From: an uncultured Faecalibacterium sp.
GTDB lineage: Bacteria; Bacillota; Clostridia; Oscillospirales; Ruminococcaceae
Length of the DNA: 64,000 nt
NCBI GenBank assembly: GCA_937880095.1
Contig: CALFLK010000013.1
Span: 62,001 to 126,000 of the forward strand
Direction of reading: 5' to 3'
Numbering within the stretch: the first letter of the stretch is position 1; the number at the start of each line of letters is the position of its first letter. Both the position numbers and the translations under genes were made by a program. Shown piece by piece: positions 24,807 through 34,256 of this stretch. The notes under the pieces were generated by a model. The model was not told the DNA's origin, made no database searches, and saw nothing but the letters and a program-made list of their open reading frames with translations.

Positions 24807-25658
24807 ATGAACCCTTTTGATTCTTTTGTGAAAACCAAAGACTTTTTGGTCTGTGTGGATTCCGATGGCTGTGCCATGGATACCATGGATATTAAACACT
24901 TTCGCTGCTTTGGTCCCTGCATGGTAGACGAATGGCATTTGGATGCCTGGCGCGCACCGATTCTGGACCGCTGGAACGAACTGAACCTGTACCAGATGAC
25001 CCGCGGTATCAACCGCTTCAAGGGTCTGGCTATGGCGCTTGCTGAAATTCATCAGCAGTATACCCCCATTGCCGGTCTGGATGCACTGGAGCACTGGGTT
25101 GAAACCACCAAGGCACTGTCTAACGATGCATTGACCGAAGCAATCGAACAGTCGAATGACGAAACCACCCGCGCTGTGCTGACCAAAGCATTGCACTGGT
25201 CTCAGGCAGTCAACGCCAGCATTAACACCCTGCCCGAAAGCGAAAAGAAGCCTTTCGTTGGCGCAAAGGAAGGTCTTGCCGCAGCTGCCAAGGTAGCAAA
25301 CGTGGCAATCGTTTCCAGCGCAAACCGGGATGCTGTTATGGACGAATGGCAGGCAAACGGCCTACTGGAACACGTTGATATTGTTCTGGCACAGGATTGC
25401 GGCAGCAAAGCACACTGCATTGCCAAGCTGCTGGAGCAGGGTTACGCACCTGACCATGTTCTGATGGTCGGTGACGCCCCCGGCGACCGTGATGCTGCCG
25501 CCAAGAACGGCGTTTACTTCTACCCCATTCAGGTCCGCAAGGAGCAGGAAAGCTGGGATGCACTGGAATCCAGCGCACTGATCCCGCTGACCAACGGCAC
25601 CTATGGCGAATGGGAGCCGAAGCACATTGCTGCCTTTGTTGCAAATTTGGGCGGCTAA
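24807..25658 (+). CDS. HAD superfamily hydrolase
   Basis: Predicted phosphatase or phosphotransferase of 283 aa. HAD motif I is VCVDSDGCAMDT (DxDG variant of DxDxT), motif II is IVSSANRD, and motif IV is VLMVGDAPGDRDAA. A large helical cap lies between motifs I and II (about residues 25-165). The start follows AAAAGGAGATTTTTCACT. The substrate is unknown. Divergent AraC control suggests a regulated sugar-phosphate role, but this is only inference. Confidence 0.85.
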   Translation: MNPFDSFVKTKDFLVCVDSDGCAMDTMDIKHFRCFGPCMVDEWHLDAWRAPILDRWNELNLYQMTRGINRFKGLAMALAEIHQQYTPIAGLDALEHWVETTKALSNDALTEAIEQSNDETTRAVLTKALHWSQAVNASINTLPESEKKPFVGAKEGLAAAAKVANVAIVSSANRDAVMDEWQANGLLEHVDIVLAQDCGSKAHCIAKLLEQGYAPDHVLMVGDAPGDRDAAAKNGVYFYPIQVRKEQESWDALESSALIPLTNGTYGEWEPKHIAAFVANLGG

Positions 25659-25669
25659 TCCAATCTGAT

Positions 25670-25708
25670 AAAAAAGGGTCTGCCTGCAACTGCCAGGCAG
25701 ACCCTTTT
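25670..25708. terminator. Bidirectional terminator between the HAD gene and dnaK
   Basis: AAAAGGGTCTGCCTG pairs with CAGGCAGACCCTTTT around a 7-nt loop. Confidence 0.85.
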
Positions 25709-25722
25709 CTTTTGTTTTATAA

Positions 25723-27540
25723 TTACTGCTCTGCGCCGGGTGTCTGTCCTGTCTGCTGATCTGCCATATACAGATTCATCAGATGGGCAGCACTGCCTTC
25801 CAGCGCAGTCTTTGCTGCCATCAGATTCTGCATTTCCGTTTCATTCATACGGTCCGGCTTATCCTTACGGATGCAGCGGCGCAGATTGCTCAAATCCGCC
25901 TTGACCCGGTTGGCTTCCTCTTTGTCCAACTCTTTCTTGTGCTTAGACAATGCCTGGTCTACGGCATAAGACAGCATCTCTGCCTTATTATGCAGTTCCA
26001 TGCGCTGCTTACGCTGGGCATCTTCCGCCTCATATGCTGCGGCATCTGCCATTGCACGCTGCACATCTGCTTCGGACAGATTGGTGCTGCCAGTGATGGT
26101 AATTTCCTGCTGGCGACCGGTCGCCATATCCTTTGCAGACACCTTAACCACGCCGTTTACGTCAATATCAAACGTGACTTCAATTTGCGGTTTATCCACA
26201 AAGCCACCGCGCAGACCGCCCAGCTTAAATTTACCAAGGCTCTTGTTATCGCGGGCAAAGTGGCGCTCACCCTGCAGAACATTGATTTCTACGCTGGTCT
26301 GCAAGGCACGTGCGGTCGTAAAAATCTGACTCTTACGGGTAGGAATCATGCTGTTGCGCTGAATCAGCGGGGTAGCTACACCGCCCAATGTTTCAATCGA
26401 AAGGGTCAGCGGAGTAACATCCATCAAAACCAGACCCTGTGCAGCCTGACCGGTTGCGCCTTCCAGCTTACCACCGCCTTGCAGCAAACCGCCCTGTACC
26501 GCAGCGCCCATAGCGACACATTCATCCGGGTTCAAGCCACGGCTGGGCTCTACACCCAGAATCTCTTTTACCTTGCGGCTGACCGCAGGCATACGAGTGG
26601 AACCACCCACCAGCAACACACGATTCAGCTGGCTGGGAGAAATACCTGCATCGGTCAAAGCAACCTGTACCGGCTGGCTGGTGCGCTCCAGCAAATCGCC
26701 GGTCATCATTTCAAACTGCGCACGGGTCAGGTTCACATCCAAGTGATGGGGACCTGCATGGTCTACCGCAATAAACGGCAGATTGATCTGGGTAGAAATG
26801 GCAGCGGAAAGCTCTTTCTTTGCCTTTTCTGCTTCTTCTTTCAAACGGCCCATTGCTGCTGGGTCTTTCCGCAGGTCAATGCGGTCACTCTTTAAGAACA
26901 CCTGCACCAGATGATCTACGATGCGCTGGTCAAAGTCATCACCGCCCAGCTGGGTATCACCACCGGTAGCCAGAACGGTGAAGGTGCCGTCCTCAATTTC
27001 AATGATGGAAACGTCAAAGGTACCGCCGCCCAAATCGTACACCAACACTTTCTGGGCTGCTTCATTTTCCAAACCGTATGCCACAGCAGCAGCGGTCGGC
27101 TCGTTGATGATGCGCAGCACATTCAAGCCTGCAATGCGACCGGCATCCTGTGTAGCCTTGCGCTGGCTGTCATCAAAATATGCCGGAACCGTAATGACCG
27201 CATCCGTAACCGGTTCGCCCAGATATGCCTCAGCGTCCTTGCGCAGCTTTTGCAAAATCATCGCACTGATGGTCTGCGGGTTCAAATCCTTGCCATCCAT
27301 ATGCACTTGATAATTGGTGCCCATATGGCGCTTAATGCTGCTGATGGTGCGTGCTGTATTCGTAGCCAGCTGGCGTTTTGCCGCACTGCCCACCAGACGC
27401 TCGCCGTCCTTTGTAAATGCCAGCACGCTGGGGGTGGTGCGCTCGCCCTCCGCATTGGGGATAACCACCGGTTTGCCTGCTTCTACCACAGCAACGCAGG
27501 AGTTTGTTGTGCCGAAATCGATTCCAATAACTTTACCCAT
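25723..27540 (-). CDS. dnaK: Hsp70-type chaperone DnaK, stand-alone copy
   Basis: ATP-dependent folding chaperone of 605 aa. It starts MGKVIGIDFGTTNSCVAVVE and has VITVPAYFDDSQRKATQDAG, INEPTAAAVAYG, VYDLGGGTFDVSI and LLVGGSTRMPAVS. The substrate-binding domain begins at DVTPLTLSIETLGGVATPLI. The upstream in-frame codons (MMECEG) lack a ribosome site, so M at 27540 was used. No grpE, dnaJ or hrcA is adjacent, and no CIRCE element is visible upstream. Hence this may be a second DnaK or one regulated differently. The tail (GQTPGAEQ) is short. Confidence 0.92.
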   Translation of the reverse strand: MGKVIGIDFGTTNSCVAVVEAGKPVVIPNAEGERTTPSVLAFTKDGERLVGSAAKRQLATNTARTISSIKRHMGTNYQVHMDGKDLNPQTISAMILQKLRKDAEAYLGEPVTDAVITVPAYFDDSQRKATQDAGRIAGLNVLRIINEPTAAAVAYGLENEAAQKVLVYDLGGGTFDVSIIEIEDGTFTVLATGGDTQLGGDDFDQRIVDHLVQVFLKSDRIDLRKDPAAMGRLKEEAEKAKKELSAAISTQINLPFIAVDHAGPHHLDVNLTRAQFEMMTGDLLERTSQPVQVALTDAGISPSQLNRVLLVGGSTRMPAVSRKVKEILGVEPSRGLNPDECVAMGAAVQGGLLQGGGKLEGATGQAAQGLVLMDVTPLTLSIETLGGVATPLIQRNSMIPTRKSQIFTTARALQTSVEINVLQGERHFARDNKSLGKFKLGGLRGGFVDKPQIEVTFDIDVNGVVKVSAKDMATGRQQEITITGSTNLSEADVQRAMADAAAYEAEDAQRKQRMELHNKAEMLSYAVDQALSKHKKELDKEEANRVKADLSNLRRCIRKDKPDRMNETEMQNLMAAKTALEGSAAHLMNLYMADQQTGQTPGAEQ

Positions 27541-27661
27541 ACCTTCACACTCCATCATACTAAAACAACTCTGCTTTCAGCATACCACAGGGCTGTGGAT
27601 AAAAGCTTGCAAATATATGAACGAACTATGGCTCTTTCTGCAAAGTTTGATTTTTCTTTCC

Positions 27662-27713
27662 TATCATACCACATCCGGCAAGGTTTTCCCGCTATCTGTT
27701 TTGTGGTATGATA
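27662..27713. promoter_or_regulatory. Palindromic divergent promoter region between dnaK and the ABC exporter
   Basis: A perfect 12-bp inverted repeat (TATCATACCACA ... TGTGGTATGATA) with a 28-bp centre. Each arm carries an extended -10 box (TGG-TATGAT) pointing outward, one toward dnaK and one toward the ABC genes. The -35 regions are weak. The arms could also be a repressor site. Confidence 0.55.
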
Positions 27714-27754
27714 ATAAAATAATTTTATGCCTTGTGAAAAAGGAGGTTACGCTC

Positions 27755-29485
27755 TTGCGGCATTTATTGCAAAGTCTGCGCCGATATAAAAAAGAAAGTA
27801 TCCTTGCGCCCCTGTTCAAAATGCTGGAAGCATTGTTAGACTTGACGGTCCCTCTGGTAATGGCAAATATCATCAACCGTGGTATTGCTGCCGGGAACAT
27901 CCATTTTATTCTCTCACAGTGTGGGCTTCTGGTTTTGCTGGCGGTGGTTGGTACCAGCTGCAGCCTGACCGCACAATATTTTGCGGCAAAAGCTGCTGTT
28001 GGCTGCTCAGCCGATTTACGCCGACAGCTGTTTGCCAAAGTGCAGTCCTTGGACGCAGCGCAAATTGATGCAGTCGGAACCAGCACACTCATCACGCGCC
28101 TGACCAGCGACATTAACCAAGTGCAAAATGGTGTGAATATGTTTCTGCGGCTGTTTTTGCGCAGTCCCTTTATTGTATTCGGTGCTTTGATTTTGTCCTT
28201 CGTAGTCAGCCCGAAAGCCGGCGGTATTTTTTCCATCATTGTTCTGGTTTTGTTTGTGATCGTGTTTGGGTTGATGGCATGGACCTCGCCCCATTACAAA
28301 AAGATTCAAGCAAAGCTGGACACTGTGCTTTCCATCACACGGGAAAACCTGACCGGTGTGCGCGTCGTGCGTGCCTTTGACCAGCAGGACGCTGAAACCA
28401 AGCGCTTTTCGGACGCAAATCGAATGCTGACTACTGCGCAGCTGCGGGTTGGACGTATCTCTGCGATGCTGAACCCCATGACCTTCCTGGTCATCAATCT
28501 GGGCGTGATTGCTGTACTGCAAACCGGTGCATCACAGGTCAACGGCGGTCTTTTGTTAAGCGGCGATGTGATTGCACTCATCAACTACCTGAGCCAGATT
28601 CTGGTGGAACTGGTAAAAATGGCAAACACCATTGTTCTCATCAGCAAAGCATCTGCCTGCATGGGTCGTGTTTCTGCTGTGCTGGATACCCCGGAAGGTA
28701 TGGCGTTCCTCGATACCAGCGCACCGGAAAAATCTTCTGCACCTGCGGTGCAATTTGACCATGTGAGCCTGACCTATCCGAATGCAGGCGAAAAGAGTCT
28801 GGACGATATTTCCTTTACCGCACTGCGCGGGCAGACTATCGGTGTGATTGGCGGCACCGGAAGCGGAAAATCCAGTCTGGTGAAACTCATCAGCCGTATG
28901 TATGACGCTACTGCGGGCGAAGTACAGCTCATGGGCAATTCTATTTCCCGCTGGTCGCAAACCGATTTGCGCCATATGGTCGGCGTCGTACCACAAAATG
29001 CACAGCTGTTTTCCGGCACGGTGCGAACCAACCTTTTATGGGGCAATGCCGAAGCCGAGGATGCCAATCTTTGGTCGGCATTGGAAACCGCACAGGCTGC
29101 TGAGTTTGTGCGGCGTGCTCCCCTTGGGCTGGATTCTCCCATAGAACAAGGTGGTCGCAATCTTTCCGGTGGACAACGCCAGCGGCTTACCCTTGCGCGT
29201 GCATTGGTTGGCAAACCGGATATTTTACTTTTGGACGACTGTGCCAGCGCACTGGATTTTGCCACCGATGCAGCTCTGCGCAAAGCACTTACTAAACTGC
29301 CGGGTAAAATGACGATTTTTATTATCTCTCAGCGCACCGCCAGCCTACAGCACGCCGACCAGATTCTTGTCTTGGACGATGGCGCACTCGTGGGCTGCGG
29401 TACACATACCGCTTTGTTGAAAAATTGCCCTGTGTATCAGGAAATCTATCAAAGCCAATTTCAGGGAGGAGGGACGCGCACATGA
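27755..29485 (+). CDS. ABC exporter subunit 1 (fused permease-ATPase, degenerate catalytic site)
   Basis: Half-transporter of 576 aa with six N-terminal membrane segments and one ATPase domain. I chose TTG at 27755 because AAGGAGG lies 8 nt upstream and no ATG fits. Walker A is GGTGSGKSSL and the signature is LSGGQRQRL. Walker B is ILLLDDCASALD, with Asp in place of the catalytic Glu, and the switch is ISQRTAS with Gln in place of His. This is the degenerate partner typical of heterodimeric exporters such as LmrCD or TM287/288. Its stop overlaps the next start (ATGA). Confidence 0.92.
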   Translation: MRHLLQSLRRYKKESILAPLFKMLEALLDLTVPLVMANIINRGIAAGNIHFILSQCGLLVLLAVVGTSCSLTAQYFAAKAAVGCSADLRRQLFAKVQSLDAAQIDAVGTSTLITRLTSDINQVQNGVNMFLRLFLRSPFIVFGALILSFVVSPKAGGIFSIIVLVLFVIVFGLMAWTSPHYKKIQAKLDTVLSITRENLTGVRVVRAFDQQDAETKRFSDANRMLTTAQLRVGRISAMLNPMTFLVINLGVIAVLQTGASQVNGGLLLSGDVIALINYLSQILVELVKMANTIVLISKASACMGRVSAVLDTPEGMAFLDTSAPEKSSAPAVQFDHVSLTYPNAGEKSLDDISFTALRGQTIGVIGGTGSGKSSLVKLISRMYDATAGEVQLMGNSISRWSQTDLRHMVGVVPQNAQLFSGTVRTNLLWGNAEAEDANLWSALETAQAAEFVRRAPLGLDSPIEQGGRNLSGGQRQRLTLARALVGKPDILLLDDCASALDFATDAALRKALTKLPGKMTIFIISQRTASLQHADQILVLDDGALVGCGTHTALLKNCPVYQEIYQSQFQGGGTRT

Positions 29486-31269
29486 AAAAATCTGATTTAG
29501 CTGCGCTTGGCACGCCGGAAAGCCGGCAAACGCTGCGGCGTGTTTTGCATGGTGTGCGCCCTTATCGCTTTTTCCTTCTGACGGGTTTCGTCTGTGCTGC
29601 CATAGGTGCAGCTGTACAGCTGTTAATTCCCATCTGGTGCGGTAATGCCATCGACCAGATGATTGGTGCCGGGCAGGTAAACTTTGCAGGCATTGCACAA
29701 ATCGTCACTGCAATTCTCGCCGGTATCGGTGTTGCTGCGCTGGCACAGTGGCTATTATCGGTATGCAGCAACCGAATTTCCTTCTGTATTTCCCGTGATT
29801 TGCGCAATACTGCCATGCAGAAATTGCAGACACTCCCCTTGTCTTATTTGGACAGTCACCCCACTGGTGATTTGGTCAGCCGCATGGTCGCGGATGTGGA
29901 CACCTTCACCGACGGTCTTTTGATGGGTTTCACCCAGCTGTTCAGCGGCATTTTCATCATTTTGGGCACCCTGCTGTTTATGCTGCATCTGAATGGCACG
30001 ATCACGCTGGTTGTTGTGGTCCTCACGCCGCTGAGCCTTTTTGTAGCGAACTTTCTGGCGAAACATACCTACCGCTATTTTGGCAAGCAAACCGAAGCAC
30101 GCGGCGCACAAACCGCCTTTATCAACGAGATGATTGAAGGGCAATCTGTAGTCAAGAGCTTTGGGCGGGAACGTGCTTCACTCACCGAATTTGACACCCT
30201 GAATGAAACGCTTCAGGATGCTAGCTTGAAAGCGGTGTTCTTCTCCAGTTTGACCAACCCTTGCACCCGCTTTGTAAACAGCATTATCTATGCCGCTGTC
30301 GGTCTAATTGGTGCGCTGTATGCAGTTTCCGGTGCAATTACCGTTGGCGGACTGAGCGTATTTCTCAGCTACGCCAGCCAGTACGCAAAGCCTTTCAATG
30401 AAATTTCCAGCGTTCTGACCGAGCTGCAGAACGCACTTGCTTGTGCGGCACGCGTTTACCAGCTGCTGGACGAGGCAGACCAACCTGCTGACCCGGAAAA
30501 CACCCCCGTTTTAACGCCGGATGGACACGTCTGTTTGGATCACGTTTCATTCCGTTACACATCACACCGCCCGCTGATTCAGGATTTCTCCCTGGATGTC
30601 GCACCCGGTCAGCGTGTGGCAATCGTCGGCCCTACCGGCTGCGGAAAAACCACCTTAATCAATTTGCTGATGCGCTTTTATGATGTGGACAGCGGTAGTA
30701 TTCAGGTCGCTGGGCAGGACATTCGCAATGTAACACGCGCCAGCCTGCGCCGCAGCTACGGCATGGTTTTGCAGGACACTTGGCTGAAAGCCGGTACGAT
30801 TCGTGAAAACATCGCTTACGGCTGCCCCGATGCCACACTGGAAGAAGTGGTTGCAGCAGCAAAAGCCGCTCACGCCCACAGCTTTATTAAGCGGCTGCCG
30901 CAGGGGTATGATACCGTTATTGCAGAGGATGGCGGCAATATCAGCAAAGGACAAAAACAGCTCCTATGTATTGCCCGCGTCATGCTGCGGCTGCCGCCTA
31001 TGCTGATATTGGACGAAGCCACCAGCTCCATCGACACCCGCACCGAAATCCGTATCCAGAAAGCCTTTGAAAAAATGATGCACGGACGCACCAGCTTTAT
31101 TGTTGCCCACCGGTTATCTACCATTCAACAGGCGGATATCATCCTTGTGATGCAAAATGGTCAGATTGTAGAACAGGGTACGCACGAAAAACTTTTGGCA
31201 CAAAACGGATTTTATGCTACACTATATCAAAGCCAGTTTGAAGGCACCGACGCCAACGGAATCCATTAG
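29482..31269 (+). CDS. ABC exporter subunit 2 (fused permease-ATPase, catalytic)
   Basis: Second half-transporter of 595 aa. It has an N-terminal six-helix domain, Walker A GPTGCGKTTL, Walker B MLILDEATSSID with the catalytic Glu, and switch IVAHRLST with His. Its signature is ISKGQKQ instead of LSGGQ, so its degenerate signature faces subunit 1's degenerate Walker site and the second site is intact. The 4-bp ATGA overlap couples translation to subunit 1. Likely function is export of drugs, lipids or peptides; the substrate is unknown. Confidence 0.93.
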   Translation: MKKSDLAALGTPESRQTLRRVLHGVRPYRFFLLTGFVCAAIGAAVQLLIPIWCGNAIDQMIGAGQVNFAGIAQIVTAILAGIGVAALAQWLLSVCSNRISFCISRDLRNTAMQKLQTLPLSYLDSHPTGDLVSRMVADVDTFTDGLLMGFTQLFSGIFIILGTLLFMLHLNGTITLVVVVLTPLSLFVANFLAKHTYRYFGKQTEARGAQTAFINEMIEGQSVVKSFGRERASLTEFDTLNETLQDASLKAVFFSSLTNPCTRFVNSIIYAAVGLIGALYAVSGAITVGGLSVFLSYASQYAKPFNEISSVLTELQNALACAARVYQLLDEADQPADPENTPVLTPDGHVCLDHVSFRYTSHRPLIQDFSLDVAPGQRVAIVGPTGCGKTTLINLLMRFYDVDSGSIQVAGQDIRNVTRASLRRSYGMVLQDTWLKAGTIRENIAYGCPDATLEEVVAAAKAAHAHSFIKRLPQGYDTVIAEDGGNISKGQKQLLCIARVMLRLPPMLILDEATSSIDTRTEIRIQKAFEKMMHGRTSFIVAHRLSTIQQADIILVMQNGQIVEQGTHEKLLAQNGFYATLYQSQFEGTDANGIH

Positions 31270-31280
31270 GAGGAAAAACT

Positions 31281-31736
31281 ATGATTTACGATACCATCGA
31301 AAACCTGAGCCAGTACAAGGGTATGTCCAAGAATGTGGACATTGCAATCCGCTATATTTTGAACAACGAGCTGTCTGAGCTGCCCCTGGGCAAAACCGTG
31401 ATTGACGACAAGGTCTTTGTCAACGTGACCGACGCTGCAACCACCCCCGGCGAAAAAGCACAGTTCGAGATGCACCAGAACACCATCGACCTGCAGCTGG
31501 TGCTGGAGGGCACTGAACTGTTTGAAGTTGCTTTTGGCGAAACCAAAATCACCAAGGCATACGAATCCACCACCGATTCCTGCCTGCTGGACGCAGAAAC
31601 CAGCGGTGCCGGTATGCTGTGCCCGGGTCGTTTTGTACTGTTCCAGGCAATGGAGCCCCACAAGCCTTCCATCAAGGCACAGGGCTGCGATAAGACCAAA
31701 AAGCTGGTCTTTAAGATCAAGAACGATCTGGAGTAA
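31281..31736 (+). CDS. YhcH/YjgK/YiaL family protein (DUF386)
   Basis: A 151-aa cupin-like protein. Family features are FEMHQNTIDLQLVLEG, GRFVLFQAMEPHKPSIKA and the closing KKLVFKIKN. Relatives are linked to sugar metabolism (sialic acid or uronate pathways, or the beta subunit of an evolved beta-galactosidase) and bind a metal. It starts 12 bp after the exporter gene with TAGGAGGAAAAACT, so it is probably the third gene of that operon, an unexpected partner for an exporter. Confidence 0.9.
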   Translation: MIYDTIENLSQYKGMSKNVDIAIRYILNNELSELPLGKTVIDDKVFVNVTDAATTPGEKAQFEMHQNTIDLQLVLEGTELFEVAFGETKITKAYESTTDSCLLDAETSGAGMLCPGRFVLFQAMEPHKPSIKAQGCDKTKKLVFKIKNDLE

Positions 31737-31746
31737 TCTCAACAAT

Positions 31747-31784
31747 AAAAAGGCGGTGTGACATAACGTCACGCCGCCTTTTTT
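31747..31784. terminator. Terminator after the ABC exporter operon
   Basis: AAAAAGGCGGTGTGAC pairs with GTCACGCCGCCTTTTTT (one G-T pair). It also faces the VanZ gene end. Confidence 0.85.
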
Positions 31785-31804
31785 GTGTTATGCATTTTAT
31801 GCAT

Positions 31805-33226
31805 TTACATTGCCGGAACAAAATCGATGACTTCGCCTACCTCCGGCACGGAAAGCTCCATCCGGTATACCGGCTGATAAAAGCCCTTGGTATCAACCAG
31901 CCAGTCCAGCGTGCAGGAGCATACTTCCGCGCTGCTGGGCTTATAACGCGCCAGCCATCCGCCTTCAAAGCTGCGTCCTGCCTGCAATTTCTGGATTGCC
32001 TGTTCCTGCGTCAAAATTTCTTCTTCCTTGCGCGGTGTCAGACCAACCATCGAATTCTTCAACTCCGTCATATAAGTTTTACCATCAATTTCCTGGAATT
32101 TGCATGTCACACTGCCATGCACCAAGTCATCCCCTACCTGTGCCAAATCAACCGTAAAGGTAGCATTGGCAAACACATCGCCCACTTTTTCCAAGGTAAA
32201 TTCTGCTTCAGCCGGCACCGTGATGCCCCAGCTTTCCAGTACAGCTTCCACTTCCTCCCGCTTGAGTTCTGTCAGTTCACTGGTGAATACAGGTCTGTGA
32301 TCATCTCTCATGCTATATTCCCATGTACCATCCCGATAATAGTGATCCAGAAAATCACCGCTGGAATGGTTCATGTAAATAATCATCGTGTCATAGTAGG
32401 CGATTTCCTCAAATGTAATATCATGCTGTTCTGCAAAAGCCTGCACAAATTGTGCAGAATCTTCTTTGTCGATTCCGCCGACCCAGAAAACCGGTGCTGT
32501 GGCTGGTGTATCTTCCAATTCAGCAGAGATCGTCCACTGCACATCCCGCAAGTCAGCCTTTCCTACGGCAGCATTTGGCAGATTGCCATAGGGTTTCACC
32601 GCATAATATGCAAATAGACCTGCCATCACCAATGCAAACGACGTTGGGAGTGCCAGATAAGCCAAGCCGTGCTTTCCCCAGCCGTTTTCCCGACGCAGCA
32701 GCGTCCGCAAAAGCATCATCATGCACCAGCCAAGCATTGCGCCCAAAGTATTGGTAAACAAATCATCTATGTCAAAAATACCCCGGTAGGTAATCAGCTG
32801 AATACCTTCCACCAGCAAGGAAGTCCCAAACCCAGCCAACAGCATCCGATACCATTTATCTACCCAGCGGCACAAAATCGGCAGCAAGAAGCCCAACGGC
32901 ACAAACAGCGCAATATTCAGCATGACATTCAGCCAGGATTGCAGCATAAATTGATTCCACGCTTCGATCCATGCCCGGAACAGCTGAAAATTATACAGTC
33001 GAAATGCATAGCTTTCGTGCCGCAGCACTGTGACAAAAAGCGTTATTGCAAATCAGCCTACCAACAATACCGTGGCAATCGCTTTTTTCCATGGAAACGG
33101 ACGTTTCTTTGCACGGAAGTAACCCCATGCAAGCGCCAGAACTGCCGCACAAATCAAAACAGCCGGTATCACCAACCACATTCCACGCTGCAGCAAATAA
33201 AGCAAGTGGCGGATAAACTCATGCAT
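31805..33226 (-). pseudogene. VanZ family membrane protein, interrupted by an in-frame TGA
   Basis: A continuous minus-strand frame runs from an ATG at 33226 (ribosome site GAGAGGGG) to the stop at 31805, 474 codons, broken once by TGA at 33053-33055 (codon 58). Sequence on both sides reads as one VanZ-like protein: an N-terminal membrane helix and basic linker (KKRPFPWKKAIATVLLVG), then FAITLFVTVLRHESYAF, NIALFVPLGFLLPIL and EGIQLITYRGIFDIDDLFTN. The second half (about 210-470) is an extra soluble domain. A shorter product from GTG at 33028 would lack the first helices. Nonsense mutation is the simplest reading. Confidence 0.75.
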
Positions 33227-33343
33227 AAGAACAGCCCCTCTCTGTAAAGCACTTTTATTTTTGATATCCAGTCGTTTCTACTAGTCTTTGTTGATAAAAC
33301 AGAGTATAACACGCTTCTCTATGCTGTACAATCTGCCTCATGC

Positions 33344-33379
33344 AAAAAAGGCGTACCGAAAAATTTCGGTACGCCTTTT
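33344..33379. terminator. Intrinsic terminator downstream of nagB
   Basis: AAAAGGCGTACCGAAA pairs perfectly with TTTCGGTACGCCTTTT. Confidence 0.85.
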
Positions 33380-33422
33380 ACTTATGTTCTGTAACCGTTA
33401 CCAGACTTGGTAACACACCTGA

Positions 33423-34151
33423 TTAGATCAGAGAAGCTGCTTCATCATCAACGATCAGAGTGAAGTCCGGGTGCATCTGCAGGATGGAAGCAGGAACTTC
33501 GGGAGTGACAGGACCAAAGAATGCCTTCTTGATGATCTCTGCCTTATCCTTGCCGCTTGCCAGCAGCAGAACCTTGCGAGCGTTCATGATGGTGCCAACA
33601 CCCATGGTGTAAGCCTGACGGGGCACATCGTCCTTAGAAGCAAAGAAACGCTTGTTTGCCTCGATGGTCTCCTCAGTCAGATCCACGCAGTGGGTACCAA
33701 TGGGGAAGTGATCAGCGGGCTCGTTGAAGCCGATGTGGCCGTCGTGACCAATGCCCAGCAGCTGCAGGTCAATGCCGCCAACGCTCTTGATCATCTCATC
33801 GTACTCGGTGCAAGCTGCGTCTGCGTCCGGGTTCTCGCCGTTGGGAACGTGCACAGCGTCGGGGCGGACGTTCACATGGTTGAACAGGTTATCATGCATG
33901 AAGTACCAGTAGCTCTGGTCGTTGGTGCGGGGCAGACCGCGGTACTCGTCCAGATTGACAGTGGTCAGCTCGGAGAAGTCCAGATCGCCCTTCTTGTACC
34001 AGTCCTCGATCAGGCTCTTGTAAGTACCAACCGGGGTGCCGCCAGTTGCCAGACCCAAAACGCAGTCGGGCTTTGCAACGATCTGAGCTGCGATCACATT
34101 GGCAGCCTTGCGGGACAGTTCTGCATAATCCTTTGCACGGATGATTCTCAT
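33423..34151 (-). CDS. nagB: Glucosamine-6-phosphate deaminase
   Basis: Converts glucosamine-6-phosphate to fructose-6-phosphate and ammonia in amino-sugar catabolism. The 242-aa protein has the family opening MRIIRAKDYAELSRKAA, the phosphate loop LGLATGGTPVGTYKSL, VNLDEYRGL with the catalytic Asp, GIGHDGHIGFNEPA and the later MGVGTIMNARKVLLLA. The ribosome site is TAGGAGGAAGC. It follows the phosphofructokinase gene by 105 bp, which fits with feeding glycolysis. It competes with glmM for the same metabolite. Confidence 0.96.
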   Translation of the reverse strand: MRIIRAKDYAELSRKAANVIAAQIVAKPDCVLGLATGGTPVGTYKSLIEDWYKKGDLDFSELTTVNLDEYRGLPRTNDQSYWYFMHDNLFNHVNVRPDAVHVPNGENPDADAACTEYDEMIKSVGGIDLQLLGIGHDGHIGFNEPADHFPIGTHCVDLTEETIEANKRFFASKDDVPRQAYTMGVGTIMNARKVLLLASGKDKAEIIKKAFFGPVTPEVPASILQMHPDFTLIVDDEAASLI

Positions 34152-34256
34152 AATTGCTTCCTCCTAATTATCATGCGTATTTTAATGCACATTCAGCGCA
34201 CGGTATCATACAATTCTTATTTTAGCTTGTTTTATCGTATTTGTACAGATGTAATC

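Noticed and set aside
27541..27660. CIRCE (HrcA) operator ahead of dnaK
   Set aside because: No TTAGCACTC-N9-GAGTGCTAA pattern is seen in the leader.
33053..33055. Selenocysteine codon in the VanZ gene
   Set aside because: VanZ proteins are not known selenoproteins, the position is in a membrane helix, and no convincing SECIS-like stem was seen directly after the TGA.
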